A stretch of DNA of 15,220 nt from Nocardia sp. NRRL S-836 (lineage in GTDB: Bacteria; Actinomycetota; Actinomycetes; Mycobacteriales; Pseudonocardiaceae). Below the pieces are notes generated by a model. It was given only the letters and a program-made list of their open reading frames with translations, was not told the origin of the DNA and ran no database searches. Below, one piece after another: positions 6,051 to 13,137 of the stretch. The stretch's first letter is position 1, and every line of letters starts with the position of its first letter. Location of the stretch: NCBI RefSeq assembly GCF_001279525.1, contig NZ_LGDY01000152.1, positions 1 through 15,220 on the forward strand. The letters are read 5' to 3'. The translations under genes and the position numbers were made by a program.

Positions 6051-9000
6051 CCGACCGGCACATCGAAATCTTCCCCCTCGCCCTCGGCCACTACGGCGAT
6101 CCCGGCCTACCGCCGCTGGACGGTGTCGACGCCGAAGTGAGCACACTGGCCCAGCTGCTGGCTGACTTCGGTGGCGTGGTGACCGACTGGTCGGTCCCGA
6201 TGCGAGACCGGGGTAGCGACGCGGTGGAGTCCCGGCTGGCGCTCTGGAGTGGTTCGGAGCACCCGTTCTCGATGCTCTACTGGGCCGGGCACGCCAGCGC
6301 CAACCGCGCCGAGCCACGCCTGCAGCATGCCCGCAGCAACGAACGCGAGAACCGTCCCGGCATCAGCTCGGACCGCATCGCCGCCGCCATCGCGCCCCGC
6401 AGCCGCGACGAAAGCGAGCACTGGCACATCGTGGTGATCGACACCTGTTGGTCGGCCGCATTCGTCCAAAAGGTCAGCGCGGCCATCGACGCGATGCCAG
6501 GCGACCGCCAGTTCCTGCTGATCGGCACCTCCGGTGACGGCGCCACCAACCTGGGCCGGTTCACCGCCGCGCTGCGATACGTGCTACGGCACAACTTCGG
6601 CGCCAGTGACCGGATCAGCCTATGGGACCTGGCCGGCGAACTGCGCCGCACACTCCCCCGCGCCGAAGTCATCCCCAAGAAGATCACCGATGACGCCGCA
6701 CTGCACCGGACCACACCGCTCACCGGCGCACCGCTGGACGTCATCGACGAGATCAACGCCGTCCTCGCCGACCTGTCGGCCGATGAACGCGGCCATTTCA
6801 TCCCGAAGGCCCAGGGCGGTGAGCTCGGGGAACTGTCGTGGTACTTCCAGGGCAGGCGCAGCGAGTGCGAGCGCATCACCGCCTGGCTCGCCAGCCACGA
6901 CCACGGTCTGCTCGTCGTCACCGGTGCCGCCGGATCCGGCAAGTCAGCACTGCTCGGCTACCTACTCGCACAGACCCGACCCAAGCTGCGGTCCGTCCTC
7001 ACCCGACACAGCCTGATCACCGAGCTGACACCCGAGCAACGTCCACCAGAGAACACCTTCGCCGCGGTGATGCATCTGACTGGGTTGTCCACACAGGACG
7101 CTCTCGCGCATATCACCGCCGAACTCGGCCTGGACAACCCCGATTCCGGCGCCAGTCTGACCGAGCGCATCGATCGGCTGCTCGCCGACGTCGCCCGACG
7201 CGCCCCGCTCACGGTTTTGGCCGACGCACTCGACGAGGCCGTCGATCCACTCACCATCGCCAACGCATTACTGCGACGCCTGGCCGCGCTGGACGGCGTC
7301 CGCGTCGTCGTCGGAACCCGCCGCGACACCAGCGAAGGACCAGACCAGCCACCGTCGGAACGTCGTAACCTGCTTGACGCGTTGCGTGTCAACGACATCA
7401 TCGCCCTCACTCGCGACGCCACGGCCATCGGCCGCTACGTCGCCAGCCGCTTGGCCAAGGCGTTCGGCGACGTCGAGGCCGTCAATGACACCGCTATCGC
7501 TGTTGGCGTCAGCGCTCATGAGTTTCTCTTCGCCCATTTGGCCGTGCACGAGATCCTCGCTCTCGGCACGCTGCCGACCGGACCCGCTCTTGACGATCTG
7601 CTGGCCACCGATCATCGGGGACTGTTCCGTAGAGCCGTCACACGGCTCAGACACGCTCACCCGGCATCCACCCCCGTGCTACGAGCCCTCGCGCACGCTC
7701 AGGGCCGCGGTTTGCCGGTCCGTGACGGCATCTGCGCGTTGGCCGCAACCGCGCTTGCTGCCCGGAACATCAGCGACGCGGACGTGCACGTTGTCCTCGA
7801 CGCCGCCGCCCCCTACGTGTTGATCGACACCGAGCACAGCCAGAGCGTGCTCCGCCTCGCTCACCGCACCTTCGTCGAGCACTTCGTCGCCGACGGGCAT
7901 CAGGCCATTGCCGAGGCCATGACCGACCACGTGGCGAAGACTTTCGGAAGGTCTGCGAACCCCTATCTCGCCCACTACCTCAGCGGACATGTCGGGTCTG
8001 CAGGCGAGCAGGCGTGGATCTTGCTCGACCGCAATCCTGACGTCCTCGACTGTCTCGATCCCACGTCCGTGGCCGCCGACGCCTGGCGCACCGCATTCGG
8101 CCGCCACCCCTTACCGCCTGCCGTCCTGGGTGTCATCGGGGCCAGCCACCACCTGACCACCGCCGCCAACGTTGACCGGCCAGGCCTACGGCAACTTGCC
8201 ATGAGCAGGCACACCACACTCCACAACTTCCGCCCTCAGGAACCGCCCCCGCACAACCGACACGCTTGGCACGTGCATTGGGCGGCACTCACCCCGGTGC
8301 CCACTCACCGCACACTCATCGGCCACACCAGCGGAGTGGCCACAGTGGCCGCAGTGCCGCTGCCCGACGGCCGTACCCTCCTCGCCACCGGCAGCAACGA
8401 TGAGACAGTCCGCCTGTGGGACCCAACCACCGGCCAACCGGTCGGCGACCCCTTCACTGGCCACACTGACTCCGTGGTGGCGGTAACGGCAGTGCCGTTA
8501 CCCCACGGCCGCACTCGCCTCGCCACAGGCAGCGATGACTGGACTGTCGGCCTGTGGGACCCAATCACCGGCCGACCGGTCGGCGAAGCACTTACCGGTC
8601 ACACCGGCTCGGTGAACGCGGTGGCGGCGGTGCCACTGCCCGACGGCCGTACCCTGCTGGCCACCGGTAGCGATGATGCGACGGTGCGGTTGTGGGATCC
8701 GGTCACTGGTCAGCCGGTCGGTGATCCGCTTACCGGTCACACCGGCTCGGTGAATGCGGTGGCGGCGGTGCCACTGCCCGACGGCCGCACTCTGCTCGCC
8801 GTCGGCAGCGAGGACTGGACAGGGCGTCTGTGGGACGTGGCCACCCGCCAGCCGGTCGGAGGCTCGCTCACCGGGCACACTGGCTGGATAACGGCGGCGG
8901 CGGCGATACCGCTGCCCGACGGCCGCACTCTGCTCGCCACCAGCAGCCGCGATAAGACGGTGCGGTTGTGGGATCCCGAGACCGGCCAACCGGTCGGCGA

Positions 9001-10210
9001 ACCACTCACCGGCCACACCGACTGGGTAGCAGCAGTAACCGCAGTACCCCTACCTGACGGACGCACCCTTCTCGCCACGGGCAGTCACGATAAGACGGTG
9101 CGGTTGTGGGATCCCGAGACCGGCCAACCGGTCGGCGAACCACTCACCGGCCACACCGACTGGGTGGTATCGGTGGCCGCAGTGCCCCTGCCTGACGGAC
9201 GCACCCTCCTGGCGACGGGCAGCGATGACTGGACTGTCCGCCTGTGGGATCCGACCACCCCCCGACCGGCCGGCGAACCACTCACCAGCCACACCGACTG
9301 GGTAGAGGCTCTAGCGGCAGTGCCACTATCCGAGGGCCGCCCCTTGCTCGCCACCAGCAGCCACGATAAGACCGTCCGCTTGTGGAATCCCGAGACCGGC
9401 CAACCGGTCGGCGAACCACTCACCGGCCACACCGACTGGGTGGTATCGGTGACCGCAGTACCCCTGCCTGACGGACGCACCCTCCTCGCCACGGGCAGCA
9501 ACGATGAGACAGCTCGTCTGTGGGATCCCGAGACCGGCCAACCGGTCGGCGAACCGCTCACCGGTCACACCGAACCGGTGAGGGCTGTGACTGCGATACC
9601 GCTGCTCGATCATGTCATGCTGCTTGCCACCGGCAGCGAGGACGGGACAGTCCGCTTCTGGGACCCGACCACGCGCCAACTGGTCGGCGGCCCAATCGCC
9701 TGCCACATCGGCGGCATAATGACGATGGCGACGATACCGCTGTCCGATGGCCGCACCCTGCTCGCCACCGGCAGCGATGACCGGACGGCGCGATTGTGGG
9801 ATCCACTGACCGGCCAACCGGTCGGCGCCCCACTGACCGGCCACACCGACATCGTGCGTGCCATGGCGGCAATACCGCTGTCCGACGGCCACGCCCTGCT
9901 CGCCACCGGCAGCCACGACCAGACGGCGCGATTGTGGGATCCACTGACCGGCCAACCGGTCGGCGCCCCACTCACCGGCCACACCGACATCGTGGTAGCT
10001 GTGGCATCCATGCCGTTGGCTGACAACCGCATCGTGGTTGTCACCGGCAGCCACGATGGGACAGTGCGCCTGTGGGATCCAACAACCCAGGCAGAGCTCA
10101 AGACGATCGTTGTCGAGACACCTGTGCTCGCGATTGGAGCCTGGCATCAAGACATGATCGTTGTCGCGCTGAGCGACGGCGTTGCCGCTGTGTCGGTCGG
10201 CATAGTTTGA
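6047..10210 (+). CDS. caspase-like / STAND ATPase / WD40 protein (NLR-like)
   Basis: This 1387-residue protein starts at GTG 6047, overlapping the hydrolase stop by 4 nt. Residues about 5-230 are a caspase-like domain with His82 (LYWAGHA) and Cys134 (VIDTCWSA), both intact. The linker SWYFQGRRSE (264-273) is followed by P-loop GAAGSGKSA (293-301) and Walker B VLADALDEA (390-398), the STAND signature. A helical segment (about 440-750) precedes WD40 repeats from residue 759: 13 units of exactly 46 residues (GHT...LATGSxDxTVRLWDP...GQPVGEPLT) and a degenerate 14th, consistent with two seven-bladed propellers. STAND proteins of this build sense a ligand with the repeat domain and oligomerise to activate the effector, here a cysteine peptidase. 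The coupled hydrolase is the obvious partner or substrate. It is a paralogue of the minus-strand protein ending at 3014, which lacks the WD40 part. TGA at 10208-10210. Confidence 0.93.
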   Translation: MTDRHIEIFPLALGHYGDPGLPPLDGVDAEVSTLAQLLADFGGVVTDWSVPMRDRGSDAVESRLALWSGSEHPFSMLYWAGHASANRAEPRLQHARSNERENRPGISSDRIAAAIAPRSRDESEHWHIVVIDTCWSAAFVQKVSAAIDAMPGDRQFLLIGTSGDGATNLGRFTAALRYVLRHNFGASDRISLWDLAGELRRTLPRAEVIPKKITDDAALHRTTPLTGAPLDVIDEINAVLADLSADERGHFIPKAQGGELGELSWYFQGRRSECERITAWLASHDHGLLVVTGAAGSGKSALLGYLLAQTRPKLRSVLTRHSLITELTPEQRPPENTFAAVMHLTGLSTQDALAHITAELGLDNPDSGASLTERIDRLLADVARRAPLTVLADALDEAVDPLTIANALLRRLAALDGVRVVVGTRRDTSEGPDQPPSERRNLLDALRVNDIIALTRDATAIGRYVASRLAKAFGDVEAVNDTAIAVGVSAHEFLFAHLAVHEILALGTLPTGPALDDLLATDHRGLFRRAVTRLRHAHPASTPVLRALAHAQGRGLPVRDGICALAATALAARNISDADVHVVLDAAAPYVLIDTEHSQSVLRLAHRTFVEHFVADGHQAIAEAMTDHVAKTFGRSANPYLAHYLSGHVGSAGEQAWILLDRNPDVLDCLDPTSVAADAWRTAFGRHPLPPAVLGVIGASHHLTTAANVDRPGLRQLAMSRHTTLHNFRPQEPPPHNRHAWHVHWAALTPVPTHRTLIGHTSGVATVAAVPLPDGRTLLATGSNDETVRLWDPTTGQPVGDPFTGHTDSVVAVTAVPLPHGRTRLATGSDDWTVGLWDPITGRPVGEALTGHTGSVNAVAAVPLPDGRTLLATGSDDATVRLWDPVTGQPVGDPLTGHTGSVNAVAAVPLPDGRTLLAVGSEDWTGRLWDVATRQPVGGSLTGHTGWITAAAAIPLPDGRTLLATSSRDKTVRLWDPETGQPVGEPLTGHTDWVAAVTAVPLPDGRTLLATGSHDKTVRLWDPETGQPVGEPLTGHTDWVVSVAAVPLPDGRTLLATGSDDWTVRLWDPTTPRPAGEPLTSHTDWVEALAAVPLSEGRPLLATSSHDKTVRLWNPETGQPVGEPLTGHTDWVVSVTAVPLPDGRTLLATGSNDETARLWDPETGQPVGEPLTGHTEPVRAVTAIPLLDHVMLLATGSEDGTVRFWDPTTRQLVGGPIACHIGGIMTMATIPLSDGRTLLATGSDDRTARLWDPLTGQPVGAPLTGHTDIVRAMAAIPLSDGHALLATGSHDQTARLWDPLTGQPVGAPLTGHTDIVVAVASMPLADNRIVVVTGSHDGTVRLWDPTTQAELKTIVVETPVLAIGAWHQDMIVVALSDGVAAVSVGIV
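8321..10114 (+). repeat. 13 in-register 138-bp WD40-encoding tandem repeats
   Basis: Every unit is exactly 138 bp (46 codons); unit 1 begins at 8321 and unit 13 at 9977, with no indels. Some neighbours are nearly identical: 8950-9027 equals 9088-9165 over 78 bp, and the units around 9783 and 9921 differ by about one base over roughly 70 bp. Differences concentrate at the residues after GHT (SG, DS, GS, GW, DW, EP, DI, GG) and before the T of xDxT (NDE, DDW, DDA, EDW, RDK, HDK, EDG, DDR, HDQ). This pattern implies recent unit duplication or gene conversion with diversification of exposed positions. Confidence 0.92.
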
Positions 10211-10286
10211 AGTTAACAAGATTGCGGCCAGCGGCGGCACGAACGCGAAGGCATCGGGCACAGACGTCGGCGGCGGATGGGCGCGT

Positions 10287-10457
10287 ATGGCCGCGCTCGA
10301 ACGCAAATGGACCCATCTGCTGTCCGCGGACGTGACCGCCGTCGACGCCTGCGCGGCCGCGCTCCGGCGCTTCGGAGCCTGCACGTCGGGCCCCACCTCA
10401 GAGTCTGGGAGGGTTCTTTCCGTGCTGGACGACGTGGTCACGCCAGCAGATCGCTGA
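10287..10457 (+). CDS. possible short ORF, unknown
   Basis: From ATG at 10287 the plus strand encodes 56 residues beginning MAALERKWTHLLSADVTAVD, with a composition more natural than the surrounding frames for the first 35 residues. It ends at TGA 10455-10457, overlapping the 3' end of the decayed minus-strand gene by 20 nt. No RBS is evident, and the frame is open back to 10206, so it could be the internal remnant of a longer gene. I do not recognise it. Confidence 0.25.
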   Translation: MAALERKWTHLLSADVTAVDACAAALRRFGACTSGPTSESGRVLSVLDDVVTPADR

Positions 10458-10845
10458 TGGCCGCCACCCCGAACCCGGCTGCGGCGCACAGCAGCATTCG
10501 GGCATTTGTTCTCACCATCCCGCAGCTCTTCGGCCACGTCCTGGCAGGCCACCGTGAGCACGCCGTCGTCGGCGTCGTCCTTGAGGCACGCGACTTCCCA
10601 GAGGGTGCCGTCGTTCGCGGCAGGCAGCACGAAGATCTGTTGTACGACGGTGACGAGGCGGGTGAGCTGCTCTTACCCACGTGGCGTCGTCGGTGGCAAT
10701 GTAGCTCCCGTCGGCGACTCGCCGGGCAGGCCCCAGGGCGACCAGTGAGAGGTCCGGCGAGAAGGCCACCGCCGATGACTTGCGGGCGTTGCCCGCCGAG
10801 CTCGGTGTCAAGCGGTCGGCGGGCGTCCGCGGAGGATGCTTGATC
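10438..10845 (-). pseudogene. frameshifted unknown gene
   Basis: Reading leftward, one frame gives DEVADELIKHPPRTPADRL, then SSAVAFSPDLSLVALG and GSYIATDDATWV. At about 10673 one extra A shifts the frame; correcting it continues EQLTRLVTVVQQIFVLPAAN and GTLWEVACLKDDADDGVLTV down to about 10515. The last stretch (MLLCAAAGFGVAAISDLLA, to TGA at 10438-10440) is in yet another frame and could be a second break. The pieces have natural composition and a consistent direction, so this was probably one gene of about 130 residues, now broken. The first frame begins directly after a TAG with no standard start codon until TTG at 10811. It lies immediately downstream of the small membrane-protein gene, so the two may once have been an operon. 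Family not recognised. Confidence 0.4.
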
Positions 10846-10848
10846 AGT

Positions 10849-11031
10849 TCATCGGCGACCTCGTCCTAAGAGCGCCTTCACGATCTCGGCGAGGTGCTTG
10901 AGGCCTTCCGTCTTGCCGGTGACACGCACGATGTAGGCACCGAGGATGAGGACGGCCAGCGCGACGACCGTCAGACATATGACGGCGAGCACCGGCACAA
11001 CGGCGACAGTGTTGGCGAGGATAGCGGGCAT
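10849..11031 (-). CDS. small single-TM membrane protein
   Basis: This 60-residue protein starts at the ATG at 11029-11031, with GGAG about 6 nt upstream; a GTG one codon earlier is the alternative. A long hydrophobic segment covers about residues 4-38, including VLAVICLTVVALAVLILGAY, followed by a basic/amphipathic tail VTGKTEGLKHLAEIVKALLG. The layout is a membrane-anchored helix with a cytoplasmic tail; similar small proteins are common in actinomycetes but have no assigned function that I know. The start overlaps the upstream gene's stop as TGATG, implying translational coupling. It could be a regulatory subunit or a pore-forming or lytic effector; nothing in the sequence decides. Confidence 0.6.
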   Translation of the reverse strand: MPAILANTVAVVPVLAVICLTVVALAVLILGAYIVRVTGKTEGLKHLAEIVKALLGRGRR

Positions 11032-11795
11032 CACGAACTCCGATCCGCCTTGCCAGGTCCAGAGTCCTGAGAAGGCGTTCGGCGGTCGTGCCGCTCCATT
11101 GTGGATGGTGGTGCCAGGGGCGATCCACTGGGTCGCTGGGTCCGTGCGCTTCGGAGAAACGAACCCGGCGACCGCTCTGGAACAGCCGTCGAGCTTTTGT
11201 ACTGCCGAAGTACTCGGTCAGACCGGGCGGCCATCATGGCGATCACTATCACCCGGACTTGTCTGGCGTAACGATGAGGACCGGCCACTGACCGGCCCAC
11301 GCATGCCATGATACCTGTCAAGCGAATCGTCATGGAAGAACGTGCGCTGCAGCCGCGAGCAACGACTACAGGCCGCAGGGCGACTTCCTGCGCATCCACG
11401 GCATCAAATGGCTCGCCGACCCAGGCGTCGTCGAGGCCGGCGCGAGCCGGCGTGGCGGTCCGGGCAGCCGCGAGCAGTTCGGTGAGCACGGTGGCGTCGG
11501 CGGTCAGCTCGGTCTCGTCCGCGCCGCGCAGCCGCTCGGCGAACGTGTCCTCCAGCCCGGCCTCGTGCGGCACACGCAGGCGGGTCAGCAGGTCTTCGGC
11601 CAAGGCGGCGTGCTGCTCCAGCTCGGGCACGCGCGCGGCGAGTGCGTGCGCTTCGGCGAGCTGGGCGAGCAGCGCCGCCCCGTCGCCGGCGTCCTCGGCG
11701 GACGGCTGGACGGGTATGGCGGCCGGTGCGGGCGGCTCGGGCGCGGCCTGCTCGACAGCGTCCAGGCTGGTCGCCGCGGGGTCGGGTGCGGTCAC
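11031..11795 (-). CDS. Ala-rich, coiled-coil-like protein, unknown; C-terminus doubtful
   Basis: The start is GTG at 11793-11795, backed by a strong AGGAGG 11 nt upstream, the best RBS in this region. The first 35 residues are a Pro/Ala/Glu-rich disordered leader. Residues about 40-115 are helical and charged (LLAQLAEAHALAARVPELEQ, then FAERLRGADETELTADATVL). The helical part loosely resembles phage capsid scaffolding proteins, but there are no capsid genes nearby, so I do not assign that. After about residue 150 the composition becomes irregular, rich in Ser, Arg and Pro, suggesting a frame break or read-through into intergenic DNA. Against that, the stop TGA overlaps the next ATG as TGATG. 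Family not recognised. Confidence 0.45.
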   Translation of the reverse strand: MTAPDPAATSLDAVEQAAPEPPAPAAIPVQPSAEDAGDGAALLAQLAEAHALAARVPELEQHAALAEDLLTRLRVPHEAGLEDTFAERLRGADETELTADATVLTELLAAARTATPARAGLDDAWVGEPFDAVDAQEVALRPVVVARGCSARSSMTIRLTGIMACVGRSVAGPHRYARQVRVIVIAMMAARSDRVLRQYKSSTAVPERSPGSFLRSARTQRPSGSPLAPPSTMERHDRRTPSQDSGPGKADRSS

Positions 11796-11907
11796 AAAAC
11801 GGGACCTCCTGGGGTCACAGGCAGCGTGGTGGATCGCGCGGCAGCGGCTGGCGCGCAGAGGAAGCCGCGGGCGTGAGCGCGCGGCGGTTCAAGAGGCCGG
11901 CGTGGAG

Positions 11908-12599
11908 CTATCGGTAGCACACAGTGCGCAACGTGTGATGCGGCGGTGGCCGTACTGGCCATCTCCAAGTCCACGCCTTCGGTTGAGCAGTGGATGAGAC
12001 GGATCCTGCAGTCCCGTGGGCCCTCTCAAACCCTGTTGTGGAAAGCCGGTGCCACAGCGCGTCGCGCAGCCGTTCCCACGACGCGCGGTCGGAGGTCAGG
12101 CCGGTCGACGTGGTGGCGAGCTGGACGGTGTTCAGCAGCTGGTCGATGGCGAGTCCGCCCTCGGACTCGCCGCGGCGCAGGAACTTCCGGAACAGGTCGG
12201 CCGAGCTGCTCGACGCGTCCCGGAAGTGTGCCGCGATCATGCTCGCGAGCCGTTCCTCGTTCGGCGGCTGCATCTCCAGCTGCAGCGTGCGGCGCAGGAA
12301 CGCCGGCGGAACTCGCGTTCCCGGTTGCTGGTGAAGACGATGAACGGGAACGCGCGACACGTCACGCGCCCCTCGATGATCTCGGCGCTGCCACCCGGAT
12401 CCGCCGTGTGCACAACGACCTTCGGCGTCCGGCGCGCGACGCGGGCCAGCTCGCGGACCAGGTACTCGCCGTCCTCGATGGTCGCGAGCATGTCGTGGGG
12501 CAACGACAGGTCGGCCTTGTCGATCTCGTCGATCACCAGCACGCGCGGGAGCTCGTACGGCAGCAGCGCGGAGAAGGGCCTGGAAGTATCCGCTTCGGC
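11908..12599 (-). pseudogene. MoxR-type AAA+ ATPase fragment, frameshifted
   Basis: The first frame carries LLPYELPRVLVIDEIDKADL (Walker B), the pair DMLATIEDGEYLVREL, and sensor 1 in FPFIVFTSNRERE. These are hallmarks of the MoxR-like ATPases that partner vWA proteins. The expected next residues FPPAFLRRTLQLEM are found only after restoring one base: GG at 12308-12309 replaces an expected GGG. The second frame then continues through EERLASMIAAHF and the C-terminal lid (LAIDQLLNTVQLAT) to the stop at 11908-11910. The Walker A region is absent: the fragment starts just before Walker B, where it meets a VMAP-like sequence. With no P-loop and a frame break, it cannot be an active ATPase. Confidence 0.75.
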
Positions 12600-12995
12600 G
12601 GCGCCACCGCCGATGTTTCTCCTTGTCCCAACTTCGTTCCAGGGACCGCAGGGAGACCGGGTAGTCGATGCCGATTGGCATGGCGATTTCGTCCGCCGGT
12701 CCGAGCCACTGCTCGACGGGCAGGTTGAGCAGGTCTTTGGGCAGGATGAACTCGATCGAGATGGAGCTCGCGTTCTCCGCCCACCCCTCGACCCCGGCGA
12801 CCAGCTCGCCCGCCCGCACCCGCAGCTCGGCGAGGCTGCCGGGGTGGTCGCCGCCGGGCTGCGGTGACCACTGCGCCGAATGCGACTGCCGGGCAAGCTG
12901 GTGATCTTCGCCGGGGCAGGCGTGTCGATGAGTCCACCGTCGAGTTTGCCTTCAGGCAGTCGCCACCGGAGCCTGGCGTCACTGCCGCCCACATC
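12600..12995 (-). pseudogene. VMAP-like C-terminal domain fragment
   Basis: Leftward from about 12995 the frame reads DARLRWRLPEGKLDGG and LIDTPAPAKI. A frame break near 12905 leads to LAELRVRAGELVAGVEGW, SISIEFILPKDLLNLPVEQW and PIGIDYPVSLRSLERSW, ending KEKHRRWRR at about 12600. The pattern (E-F-x-LP-x-x-LLNLPV-x-QW, G-I-x-YPV-x-x-RSLER, then H-x-x-WRR) is what I recall of the C-terminal domain of vWA-MoxR-associated proteins (VMAP). Directly after it the sequence switches to the middle of MoxR, implying a deletion that joined the two genes. The assignment is from memory of the family and has not been searched. Confidence 0.55.
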
Positions 12996-13044
12996 GGCAT
13001 GAGCGCCGCATCGTTCGGTACACGATCAGCGGCATGACAGGACG

Positions 13045-13071
13045 TTGCGCTGTGGCCGGCTCACCTAGAAT
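13045..13071 (+). promoter_or_regulatory. candidate promoter for the NB-ARC/TPR gene
   Basis: TAGAAT (13066-13071) is a good actinomycete -10 (TANNNT). TTGCGC (13045-13050) could be a -35, with a short 15-nt spacer. A start about 7 nt downstream of the -10 would leave a leader of roughly 55-60 nt to the likely GTG start. Confidence 0.35.
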
Positions 13072-13137
13072 TTCTTTGGTCGTCGGTGTGCGGCGCGTTC
13101 ATGGTCACGTTTGGCGGGCCGCGGCGATGATGTGGGT

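Noticed and set aside
8498..9561. Minus-strand repetitive ORFs rich in GEWFADRLAG-like words
   Set aside because: These are the reverse-strand reading of the WD40 repeats; periodicity comes from the sense gene.
8321..10114. CRISPR-like or satellite array
   Set aside because: The 138-bp periodic units are in frame and encode WD40 motifs throughout; there are no short repeats with unique spacers.
9326..10630. 434-residue minus-strand ORF
   Set aside because: Most of it is antisense to the WD40 repeats. Only its first 40 residues or so (10515-10630) look real, and they are treated as part of the frameshifted gene at 10438-10845.
11031..11795. Phage scaffolding protein and a prophage remnant
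   Set aside because: Only a loose helical resemblance; no capsid, portal, terminase or integrase is present in the window.
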